This document shows, in pieces, positions 56,930 to 64,000 of a stretch of DNA of 64,000 nucleotides (positions are counted from its first letter, which is position 1; the number at the start of each line of letters is the position of its first letter). This DNA comes from Nitrobacter sp. NHB1 (GTDB taxonomy: Bacteria > Pseudomonadota > Alphaproteobacteria > Rhizobiales > Xanthobacteraceae), in the NCBI RefSeq assembly GCF_036964665.1, contig NZ_JBAMDA010000001.1, forward strand, positions 1,674,001-1,738,000, in the 5' to 3' direction. The position numbers and the translations under genes are program-made. The notes under the pieces were generated by a model. That model saw nothing but the letters and a program-made list of their open reading frames with translations. It made no database searches and was not told the origin of the DNA.

Positions 56930-58276
56930 TCACGCCGCCGCCGGGCCGCCCAGCGCAGAAACGATCGTGTCCACGACCTCCTCGACCAGGATACGGTCGT
57001 CGCCCTCGCCCATCACGCGGATCACCGGCTCGGTTCCGGAGGAACGGACCAGCAGGCGGCCATGGCCGTTGAGACGCTTCTCGCCCGCGGTGATCGCCGA
57101 CTTGACCTCGGCACGATCCAGCGGCTTGCCGCTGCGATAACGGAAGTTCTTCAGAATCTGCGGCAGCGGCTCGAACTTGTGGCAGACCTCGGAAACCGGG
57201 CGGCCCAGCTTCTGCACCACAGCGAGCACCTGAAGCGCGGACACAAAGCCGTCTCCGGTGGTCGCATAGTCCGACAGAATAATGTGGCCCGATTGCTCGC
57301 CGCCGAGATTGTAGCCATGTTTCAGCATCTGCTCGAGTACGTAGCGATCGCCGACCGGAGTCCGAACCAGCGACAACTCTTGCCCTTCGAGGAAGCGCTC
57401 CAGACCGAGATTCGACATCACGGTGGCGACGATTCCCGGCTTGGTCAGCCGGCCGTCTTCCTTCCAGCTTTCCGCGATCACGGCGAGAAGCTGATCGCCG
57501 TCGACCACATGGCCGTGCTCATCGACGATGATGACGCGATCCGCGTCGCCGTCGAGCGCGATGCCGATATCGCCGCGCATTTCTCGGACCTTGCGGCACA
57601 GCGCCTCCGGCGCGGTGGAGCCGCATTCCTTGTTGATATTGAAGCCGTCTGGCTCGACGCCGATCGGAACGACGTCCGCGCCCAGTTCCCACAGCGCCTC
57701 AGGCACCACCCTGTAGGCGGCACCGTTGGCGCAATCGACCACCACCCGCAACCCGTCGAGGCTGAGTTCGCGGGGCAGCGTGCGCTTGGCGAATTCGATA
57801 TAGCGATCGTGCACGCCGTCGATGCGGCGGGCGCGGCCGAGGCCCGCGCTCTGCGCCAGTTTCCTGTCGAGGTTTTCCTCGAGCAACTGTTCAATCTGCT
57901 TTTCGACGACGTCGGACAGCTTGAAGCCCCGGGGGCCGAACATTTTGATCCCGTTGTCCTCGAACAGGTTGTGCGAAGCGGAGATCATGACGCCGAGGTC
58001 GGCGCGCATCGACTTGGTCAGCATCGCCACCGCCGGCGTCGGTATCGGACCGAGCAGCAGCACATCCATGCCGACCGAGGTGAAGCCCGCGACCAGCGCA
58101 TACTCGATCATATAGCCGGAGAGTCGGGTATCCTTTCCGATCACGACGCGATGACGGTACTCGCCGCGCTGGAATACCAGCCCGGCGGCCTGCCCCACCT
58201 TCATCGCAAGTTCCGACGTGATCAGGCCATTGGCGCGGCCACGGATGCCGTCGGTTCCGAAATACTTGCGGCTCAT
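56930..58276 (-). CDS. glmM: Phosphoglucosamine mutase (GlmM)
   Basis: Converts glucosamine-6-phosphate to glucosamine-1-phosphate for cell-wall precursors. 448 residues, start [16 protein letters not shown], active-site serine Ser101 ([19 protein letters not shown]), metal block [15 protein letters not shown], sugar block GGEQSGHI and phosphate block [14 protein letters not shown]. The frame is open to 58414, but the family start fixes ATG 58276. Not followed by another cell-wall gene. Confidence 0.96.
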   Translation of the reverse strand: MSRKYFGTDGIRGRANGLITSELAMKVGQAAGLVFQRGEYRHRVVIGKDTRLSGYMIEYALVAGFTSVGMDVLLLGPIPTPAVAMLTKSMRADLGVMISASHNLFEDNGIKMFGPRGFKLSDVVEKQIEQLLEENLDRKLAQSAGLGRARRIDGVHDRYIEFAKRTLPRELSLDGLRVVVDCANGAAYRVVPEALWELGADVVPIGVEPDGFNINKECGSTAPEALCRKVREMRGDIGIALDGDADRVIIVDEHGHVVDGDQLLAVIAESWKEDGRLTKPGIVATVMSNLGLERFLEGQELSLVRTPVGDRYVLEQMLKHGYNLGGEQSGHIILSDYATTGDGFVSALQVLAVVQKLGRPVSEVCHKFEPLPQILKNFRYRSGKPLDRAEVKSAITAGEKRLNGHGRLLVRSSGTEPVIRVMGEGDDRILVEEVVDTIVSALGGPAAA

Positions 58277-58629
58277 TCTAACCCCCACGGCGCCCTTAAA
58301 ATGCTCGCCGCCGCGCTTGAAACCGTCAAGCGTAGAGCGAAGCCGCTTATAACGCCCCTGAACCTGAGACGACTTCAAAAAATATAATGAACCGTTACCG
58401 GCATCTGGCGGCAAAAAAGATCGCGTTCCATTGAAAAGATGGATTAATCCCCAGTTTCGAGAGCCTGGAGTTTTGAGAACCCGGCCGTTTCGGGACCCTG
58501 GCCTTGGCCCGCCCGGCTGCCCGATGCGAACGATTCCAACGCGTATTCCGCAGAAGCGGATACCGTTTTGCGATCAGAATACGCAAGTTATTGATGGAGA
58601 GCATCCACGCGAACCGGATGATAAAGGCT
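58277..58629. other. Intergenic region upstream of glmM
   Basis: 353 bases between the glmM start and the end of the small hypothetical gene. It has AT-rich stretches (aaaaaatataatga near 58376) that may serve the glmM promoter, and one dispersed repeat at 58541-58584. No gene supported. Confidence 0.45.
58541..58584. repeat. Dispersed palindromic repeat (agaagcggataccg family)
   Basis: Outer stem gcgtattc/gaatacgc (58541-58548 with 58577-58584) around gcagaagcggataccgtttt, which matches the element at 35841-35867 and 40547-40571. Confidence 0.6.
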
Positions 58630-58812
58630 CTAATGACGGTCCGCCTTGTTTTTTGCCGCCTTATTCTTTGGCGGCTTTCCGGGCGCCGGCTGGGTGACGC
58701 TCACCGGGTCCGAGCCGGGAAACGATCCCTGCAGGCCGCGATCGAGTTCCTCATCCAGTTCCCTTTTTGTCTTTTGCGTCCGGTCATCCTGCGCAGCGTG
58801 AATCCTCGGCAT
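58630..58812 (-). CDS. Small conserved hypothetical protein (SFPxSDP type)
   Basis: 60 residues, ATG 58812 with GGGAGAA upstream. Contains the block LDEELDRGLQGSFPGSDPVS followed by VTQPAPG and a lysine-rich tail; this is the type of small acidic-then-basic protein, with a conserved SFPxSDPx core, that is widespread in alphaproteobacteria (recalled). Function unknown. Confidence 0.72.
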   Translation of the reverse strand: MPRIHAAQDDRTQKTKRELDEELDRGLQGSFPGSDPVSVTQPAPGKPPKNKAAKNKADRH

Positions 58813-58983
58813 GGCATTCTCCCACTACCAAATGCAACGCGCCCATGCCGCGTTCCGTTCCTCCCGAGACGTGAGATCAGGCCGGATTTTGCGGATGGCC
58901 CATCCATGCTACGTGAGTTTTCGGATTCCGACGGCGTGAACCCGAGGGTGGGCGATACCCGCCCAATACACCAAGGTCCGGAC

Positions 58984-60129
58984 ATGTCGATGGATCGCAT
59001 CACCTGCATCGAGGATCTGCGCGACGTCCACAAGCGCCGCGTGCCGAAGGCTTTCTTCGACTACGTCGATCGCGGCTCCTATTCCGAGCAGACGTACCGC
59101 GCTAACCACGAAGACCTGCAGGCGATCAGGTTTCGCCAGCGGATTCTGGTCGATATCTCGAAGCGCGATCTGGCGACCACCATCCTGGGCGAGAAGGCGA
59201 ACCTGCCGCTGATCCTGGCGCCGGTGGGCTCGACCGGAATGCAGTACAGTGACGGCGAGATCCACGCCTGCCGCGCCGCGCAGGCCGCCGGCATCCCTTA
59301 TACGCTGAGCACGATGTCGATCAATTCGATCGAGGACGTGGCGGAGAGTGTCAAGAAGCCGTTCTGGTTTCAGCTCTACGTCATGAAGGATCGCGGCTTC
59401 GTCAGGGAATTGATCCAGCGCGCCATGGCGGCGAAATGCAGCGCGCTGGTGCTGACGGTGGATCTGCAGGTGCTGGGCCAGCGCCATGCCGACATCAAGA
59501 ACGGCCTGTCGGTGCCGCCGCAACTGTTCAGCCTCGCCAACATGATCGACTTCATGAGCAAGCCGTCATGGCTAATCGGCACGCTGCGCGCCAGGCGGCG
59601 GAATTTCGGCAACATCGCGGGACACCTCAAAGGCGTCGACGATCTCGGATCGGTGGCGGGCTGGGTCGCCGAGCAGTTCGACACCACGCTGAACTGGAGG
59701 GACGTCGACTGGATCCGCAGCATCTGGCCCGGCAAGCTGGTCATCAAGGGCATCCTCGACGTCGCCGACGCCAGGGAAGCGGCGAAGATCGGCGCACAAG
59801 CGCTGGTGGTGTCCAACCATGGCGGCCGTCAGCTCGACGGCGCGCAATCCTCGATCGAGGTGCTGCCAGCGATCGTCGATGCGGTCGGCTCGACGATCGA
59901 GGTGCTGTTCGACAGCGGCATCCGCTCGGGCCAGGACGTGATGCGCGCGCTCGCGCTTGGCGCGAAATCCTGCATGATCGGCCGCGCCTATGTCTACGGC
60001 CTCGGCGCGTTCGGCAGCCCAGGCGTCACCAAGGCACTCGAGATCATCGCCAGGGAACTGAGCGTGACCATGGGCCTGTGCGGGGTCAACACGATTGCCG
60101 AAATCGACGAGCATATCCTCGCGGTGTGA
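58984..60129 (+). CDS. FMN-dependent alpha-hydroxy acid dehydrogenase (LldD-like)
   Basis: Oxidises an L-2-hydroxy acid, as in L-lactate dehydrogenase LldD or glycolate oxidase, in the cytoplasm or at the inner face of the membrane. 381 residues from ATG 58984: FMN blocks ILAPVGSTGMQYSDGE and FWFQLYVMKDRG, substrate-side DLQVLGQRHADIKNGL, lysine in GKLVIKGIL, and active-site histidine in VVSNHGGRQLDGA; final IGRAYVYGLGAFG binds FMN phosphate. The open frame from 58504 is not supported before ATG 58984. Convergent with feoB. Confidence 0.93.
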   Translation: MSMDRITCIEDLRDVHKRRVPKAFFDYVDRGSYSEQTYRANHEDLQAIRFRQRILVDISKRDLATTILGEKANLPLILAPVGSTGMQYSDGEIHACRAAQAAGIPYTLSTMSINSIEDVAESVKKPFWFQLYVMKDRGFVRELIQRAMAAKCSALVLTVDLQVLGQRHADIKNGLSVPPQLFSLANMIDFMSKPSWLIGTLRARRRNFGNIAGHLKGVDDLGSVAGWVAEQFDTTLNWRDVDWIRSIWPGKLVIKGILDVADAREAAKIGAQALVVSNHGGRQLDGAQSSIEVLPAIVDAVGSTIEVLFDSGIRSGQDVMRALALGAKSCMIGRAYVYGLGAFGSPGVTKALEIIARELSVTMGLCGVNTIAEIDEHILAV

Positions 60130-60131
60130 GG

Positions 60132-62012
60132 TCAGCCCCAACCCAGCGCGAGCGCAATGCGGTAGGTCACGAACGCGGCCAGATAGGCCATCGCCAGCAT
60201 GTAGAAGAATGTAATCAGCACCCAGCGCCACCCGCCGGTCTCGCGCTTGATGACAGCGAGCGTCGAGGCACATTGCGGCGCAAAGACATACCAGGCGAGA
60301 AACGCCAGCGCGGTCGCCAGACTCCATTGTCCGGCCAGCATGTGACCGACCTGGTCCGTCGCCTCCTTGCCGCCCTCGATCGCATAGACGGTGCCGAGCG
60401 AAGCCACCGCCACCTCGCGCGCCGCCATGCCGGGAATCAGCGCGACGCTGATCTGCCAGTTGAAGCCGATCGGCGCGAGCAGCGGCTCGATCCAGCGGCC
60501 GATCATGGCTGCAAGACTGAAATCGATCGCAGGTTCGGTAGCGCCCATCGGCGGACGCGGGAATGACGCCAGAAACCAGATCAGAACCATCATGGAAAAG
60601 ATCGTGGTGCCGGCGCGCTTCAGAAACGCCATCGCGCGCTGGTAGAGATTCATCAGCACGCTGCGCAATTGCGGCAGCTTGTAATCCGGCAGTTCCAGCA
60701 TGAAGGGCGGCGTCGCGCTGTCACGCCAGAAAAAACGATTGGCCACGAACGACACCGCGAGCGCGCTGAAGATGCCTGTCGCATAGAGCCCGAACATCAC
60801 GAGCCCCTGCAATCCGAGAATGCCAAACACTGGCCGGTTCGGCACGAAGGCCGCGATAATCAGCGTATAGACCGGGATGCGCGCCGAGCAGGTCATCAGC
60901 GGCGCGACCATGATGGTGGTCAGCCGGTCGCGCTTGTTATCGATCACTCGCGTCGCCATGATCCCCGGAATCGCACAGGCAAAGCTCGACAGCAGCGGGA
61001 TGAAGGCGCGGCCGTGCAATCCGGCGCCGCCCATAATGCGATCCATCAGGAAGGCCGCGCGCGCCATATAGCCGAGATCTTCGAGCAGCAGAATGAAGAG
61101 AAACAGGACGAGGATCTGCGGGAGAAATACGATGACGCTGCCGACGCCGGAGAGCACGCCGTTCTGGACGAAGCTCTGCAGCAACCCTTCCGGCAGCACG
61201 ATCGCCGATAACGCGCCGAGCGCATCGAAACCCCGGGTGATGAGTTCCATCGCCGGTTCAGCCCAGGCGAACACGGCCTGGAACATCACGAACAGCAGCA
61301 GGAGCAGCGCGATCATGCCCCACACCGGATGCAGCAGCACGGCGTCCACGCGCGTGGTCCACGTATCGGGCTTGGCCGGCTCGCTGACCGAAGCGCGGAT
61401 CACGCGATCGGCCTCGCGCTGCGCCGTACGCAGGTCGGACACGGCCGGCGTCGTCCACTCGCTCGCGACAATGGCCTCGGTCGGCTTGCCGGCGACGTCG
61501 TCGATCCGCCGCAGCAGATCGTCGATGCCGCCGCGCCGCACGGCGGTCGATGTAACAACCGGCACGCCAAGTTCGGCGGAGAGCTTGTCGAGATCAATGT
61601 CGACGCCGCGCCGCCGCGCGATGTCGATCATGTTCAGCACCAAAAGCATCGGCCGGTGAACGCGCTTCAATTCGATGACGAGGCGCATCGCCACGCGAAG
61701 ATTGGTGGCGTCGGCCACGCAGAGCAAAAAGTCCGGTGGACTTTCGCTCGCGAACTTGCCGAGAATAACGTCGCGGGTGATGTCCTCGTCGGGGCTGCGG
61801 CCCCGCAATGAATAGGTCCCCGGCAGGTCGATCAGGTTGACCCGGTGGCCGGATGCGGTTTGCAAAACCCCCGACTTTCGCTCCACCGTGACGCCGGCGT
61901 AGTTGGCCACCTTCTGTCGGCTGCCCGTAAGCGCATTGAACAAGGCGGTCTTGCCGCTGTTCGGCGTTCCAACCAGGGCGATGCGCCAGTCATTGACCTC
62001 GATCGCAGTCAT
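60132..62012 (-). CDS. feoB: Ferrous iron transporter FeoB
   Basis: Inner-membrane Fe(II) uptake protein. 626 residues: N-terminal G domain with G1 GTPNSGKT (15-22), DLPGTYSLRG (G3) and LNMID (G4), a spacer region, then two Gate modules with YMARAAFLMDRIMG and AIPGIMATRVI. Shorter than E. coli FeoB (773), with a shorter region after the G domain. Start overlaps feoA by ATGA. Fe control is suggested by an iron control element upstream of feoA. Confidence 0.95.
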   Translation of the reverse strand: MTAIEVNDWRIALVGTPNSGKTALFNALTGSRQKVANYAGVTVERKSGVLQTASGHRVNLIDLPGTYSLRGRSPDEDITRDVILGKFASESPPDFLLCVADATNLRVAMRLVIELKRVHRPMLLVLNMIDIARRRGVDIDLDKLSAELGVPVVTSTAVRRGGIDDLLRRIDDVAGKPTEAIVASEWTTPAVSDLRTAQREADRVIRASVSEPAKPDTWTTRVDAVLLHPVWGMIALLLLLFVMFQAVFAWAEPAMELITRGFDALGALSAIVLPEGLLQSFVQNGVLSGVGSVIVFLPQILVLFLFILLLEDLGYMARAAFLMDRIMGGAGLHGRAFIPLLSSFACAIPGIMATRVIDNKRDRLTTIMVAPLMTCSARIPVYTLIIAAFVPNRPVFGILGLQGLVMFGLYATGIFSALAVSFVANRFFWRDSATPPFMLELPDYKLPQLRSVLMNLYQRAMAFLKRAGTTIFSMMVLIWFLASFPRPPMGATEPAIDFSLAAMIGRWIEPLLAPIGFNWQISVALIPGMAAREVAVASLGTVYAIEGGKEATDQVGHMLAGQWSLATALAFLAWYVFAPQCASTLAVIKRETGGWRWVLITFFYMLAMAYLAAFVTYRIALALGWG

Positions 62013-62326
62013 TCAGCGGCATCCGCCGACGGACCATGATCGCCAACGATAATCGCCATGGCTTCACACCGGCGCAGCGCGATTGTCGTGCCGTTGACCC
62101 GGACCGCGATCGGATCCCGGCGGATCGGCCCTTCATGCAGGATCTGCACCGACACGCCTTCGACGATGCCAAATTCAAGAAGGCGTCGTTCGATCTCCAT
62201 CGCCGACACGCCAAGGCGGTCGCCGTCGACCATGATGGCGCTTACCCGGCCGCGAAAGCCGCGCCGGGCGAGACCGAGCGGCGTGGTCCGCGTAGCTTCA
62301 GGGATACTGGTATCGAGATCGGACAT
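62009..62326 (-). CDS. feoA: Ferrous iron transport protein FeoA
   Basis: 105 residues from ATG 62326, SH3-like FeoA domain: PLGLARRGFRGRVSAI, RRLLEFGIVEGVSVQIL, and the final block PIAVRVNGTTIALRRCEAMAI. Small soluble partner of FeoB, possibly affecting its GTPase. Overlaps feoB by four bases (ATGA). ATG at 62365 would add 13 residues before the usual start. Confidence 0.92.
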   Translation of the reverse strand: MSDLDTSIPEATRTTPLGLARRGFRGRVSAIMVDGDRLGVSAMEIERRLLEFGIVEGVSVQILHEGPIRRDPIAVRVNGTTIALRRCEAMAIIVGDHGPSADAAE

Positions 62327-62408
62327 AAGGATCGCTTCAAGGTGACGGTCTACCAACTGGATCATGCTTTCCTGGGGGTCAAGACAAAGAGGGTTGATTG
62401 GTCGCCAG

Positions 62409-62425
62409 ATTAGAATGGTTAAAAA
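62409..62425 (-). promoter_or_regulatory. Candidate iron control element (Irr box) upstream of feoAB
   Basis: On the minus strand TTTTTAACCATTCTAAT matches the ICE consensus TTTAGAANNNTTCTAAA at 11 of 14 fixed positions. It lies 83 bases before the feoA ATG, in the gap to aroE. Irr, the iron regulator of Rhizobiales and relatives, binds ICE sites near iron and haem genes; action here is inference from site and gene. Confidence 0.6.
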
Positions 62426-62440
62426 TACTGGGCGCGAATC

Positions 62441-63298
62441 TCATGTCGCGGGATGAGGCATCCGGAGATCGGCCTCGACCAGCGCGCGCAATTCCGGCGA
62501 CACTGCGGGACGCTGCCCGAACCACAGCTCAAATCCGCGCACGGCCTGATGCAGCAGCATCCCGAGGCCGTCGGCGGTTCTGAGGCCCCGCGCCCTCGCC
62601 GCCGCGAGCAGCGGCGTTTCCAGCGGAACATAGACCAGATCAGCAACCACCGCATCCGGCGGCAGCAGCGGCAGTTCGATATCCAGCGGCGGCTGCCCCT
62701 TCATGCCGAGCGAGGTGGTATTCACGAGCAGACCGGCGCGCGGCAGCACGTCGCCGAGCCCGCTCCAGGCCAACGGCATAACCGTTGCGCCGAATTGATC
62801 CGCGAGCGCCCGCGCCCGCTCCATTGTGCGGTTGGCGAGATGGATGCGCTTGATGCCGCGTTCGATCAGGCCGAACACCACGGCCCGGGACGATCCGCCG
62901 GCGCCAAGCACCAGCGCATCCCCGGTGCGATCCCAGCCCGGCGCAGCGGCATCCAGATTGCCGATGAATCCCTCGACGTCGGTATTGGTGGACCGCAGGT
63001 TGGTGCCGTCATAATAGAGCGTGTTGGCGGCGCCGACCGCTGTGGCGCGCTCGTCGGGCGCGGTCAGTTGCAGCGCCCGCTCCTTGTGCGGGATCGTGAC
63101 GTTGGCGCCGACGAAGCCGTGCGTCGACAGATGCATGATGAATTCGGCAAGGCCCTCGGGCGGAATCGCCTCGATGTTGTAGCCGCCCGCGATTCCGTGC
63201 ACGCGCAGCCAGTAGTGATGGATCAGCGGCGAGCGCGAATGCGCCGCGGGCCATCCGATCAGGCAGGCGGCGCGACCTTTGGTCTCGGCTGTCATCAT
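62441..63298 (-). CDS. aroE: Shikimate 5-dehydrogenase (AroE)
   Basis: NADPH-dependent reduction of 3-dehydroshikimate to shikimate. 285 residues: IGWPAAHSRSPLIHHYWL, catalytic Lys72 in ANVTIPHKE, Asp107 in STNTDVEGF, cofactor loop LVLGAGGSSRAVVFGL, and RTADGLGMLLHQAVRGFELW. Two Mets in a row (63298, 63295) begin it. Single gene next to feoA on the same strand, separated by the iron control element. Confidence 0.95.
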   Translation of the reverse strand: MMTAETKGRAACLIGWPAAHSRSPLIHHYWLRVHGIAGGYNIEAIPPEGLAEFIMHLSTHGFVGANVTIPHKERALQLTAPDERATAVGAANTLYYDGTNLRSTNTDVEGFIGNLDAAAPGWDRTGDALVLGAGGSSRAVVFGLIERGIKRIHLANRTMERARALADQFGATVMPLAWSGLGDVLPRAGLLVNTTSLGMKGQPPLDIELPLLPPDAVVADLVYVPLETPLLAAARARGLRTADGLGMLLHQAVRGFELWFGQRPAVSPELRALVEADLRMPHPAT

Positions 63299-63482
63299 GG
63301 GTTCCGTCGCATGACGCGCCCGACAATCAGGCGGCACGGCCGGATGAGATCATGCAAGCCGCGGCCCCTGTCAATGCCGCCGGCGCAATCGCCGGCGCCG
63401 CGGCACCGCAAGCCTCCCGATGCTCATCTCGCAGTTTCCCTCGCATCGCGCGATCACGGGACAACGCGAAGCCGCGATGATC

Positions 63483-63758
63483 TCAAACAGCCGGGCGGCG
63501 CGACGGCGATCCGGGTTGCTTCAGGCGAACGCCGCGCCCGCCGCCGTCGCTACGGGCGTGTTCGCCGATCAATTCGACGCCGGCACGCTCGAACGCGTCG
63601 ACCACCTTCACCAGCGTATCGATAACGCCTCGCACCCGCCCCTCGCTCGCCTCCATCCGCTGGACGGTCGGCAAGGACACCCCGGCCAGTGCGGCGAGCG
63701 TTTTCTGGTCGATGCCCAAGAGCGCACGCGCTGCCCGCATCTGAAAGGATGTGATCAA
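63483..63758 (-). CDS. Small XRE-type helix-turn-helix regulator
   Basis: 91 residues: HTH of the Xre/Cro class with QMRAARALLGIDQKTLAALA, GVSLPTVQRMEA and then a segment of about 40 residues (VVDAFERAGVELIGE) ending in a glycine-rich tail. It starts at TTG 63758 with GGAG nine bases upstream and continues to QMRAARALLGID; ATG 63740 is a possible shorter start. Same strand as aroE, 184 bases upstream of it; the gap shows nothing else. Target unknown. Confidence 0.82.
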   Translation of the reverse strand: MITSFQMRAARALLGIDQKTLAALAGVSLPTVQRMEASEGRVRGVIDTLVKVVDAFERAGVELIGEHARSDGGGRGVRLKQPGSPSRRPAV

Positions 63759-63869
63759 CGCTCGATCTCCATATTTATGATACTAAAAATGATGTATAAA
63801 ACAATTATAATGATGTATAATGCATAACTCGGTCATCAAAACTCGGCATCCCCTTTTGCGAAATGCGCG

Positions 63870-64000
63870 CTACGCCGCGGCCCGATGCGCGGCGATGATC
63901 TGGTCGGCGGCCCGGCCGTTGACTTCTGCCATGCGATCGAACTGCCGGGTAAAACTGCCCGCTCCCGCCGTCGCCGACCTGAGTTCGACGATGAGATCGC
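63870..64000 (-). CDS. Elongation factor G-like protein, C-terminal fragment (cut by the window edge)
   Basis: The last 130 or so bases on the minus strand read DLIVELRSATAGAGSFTRQF then DRMAEVNGRAADQIIAAHRA and end AAA. This is the C-terminal end of an EF-G-type GTPase (domain V): the block LRSATAGAGSF is typical, and the EF-G2-like form in this group ends similarly. The gene continues beyond the window, so function (elongation, recycling or paralogue) cannot be told. Confidence 0.6.
   Translation of the reverse strand, partial: DLIVELRSATAGAGSFTRQFDRMAEVNGRAADQIIAAHRAAA

Overview
The window is chromosomal DNA of an alphaproteobacterium, most likely a member of the Bradyrhizobium/Nitrobacter/Rhodopseudomonas group (Nitrobacteraceae, formerly Bradyrhizobiaceae). 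The evidence is high G+C coding sequence, alphaproteobacterial small families (DUF2093, DUF4170, DUF6101), two-component Omp25-like porin-type proteins, a serC-type leader RNA and several families of short palindromic repeats that I associate with this group. The genus cannot be fixed from the sequence alone. I see no tRNA, rRNA, CRISPR array, phage, transposase or integration site. This is core genome, densely packed, and I did not find a convincing undescribed multi-gene system in it.

Layout. 0-8 kb: proC, a three-gene 2-oxo acid dehydrogenase operon (E1 alpha, E1 beta, E2), and a convergent pair of an ALDH7-type semialdehyde dehydrogenase and ornithine aminotransferase; proC and rocD together link ornithine to proline. 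8-14 kb: a tightly overlapping minus-strand run pmbA-cysQ-DUF4170-DUF374 acyltransferase-waaA-lpxK, a lipid A/Kdo assembly cluster. 14-18 kb: DUF6101, small secreted proteins, RNase T2 and a DUF3617 protein. 18-22 kb: hisS and a TadG/TadE-type pair with a CtrA-like site upstream. 22-31.5 kb: omega-aminotransferase, a degenerate EAL protein with a HAD phosphatase, a CheY-like receiver, then ribF-ileS-lspA. 31.5-38 kb: an M16 peptidase pair (active plus inactive subunit), arfB, mutL. 38-45.7 kb: rsmD, rluB with a very long disordered N-terminus, tadA, purD, xseA and a proline-rich membrane protein. 45.8-53 kb: purA, an S10 carboxypeptidase, ybaK, and serC-serA behind a probable serC-motif leader RNA. 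53-60 kb: a 47-residue secreted peptide missed by length cut-offs, two outer-membrane beta-barrels, an Fsr-like MFS exporter, glmM, an FMN alpha-hydroxyacid dehydrogenase. 60-64 kb: feoAB behind a probable iron control element, aroE, a small HTH regulator and the 3' end of an EF-G-like gene.

The most useful second-look items are regulatory or residue-level: two exact TTAA-N7-TTAA (CtrA-type) sites next to surface-structure genes, the iron control element before feoA, the serC leader, a dienelactone-hydrolase homologue with Asp in the nucleophile position, an EAL domain with a broken DDFG motif, loss of zinc-site cysteines in IleRS, and palindromic repeats placed exactly at operon junctions or in leader sequences.
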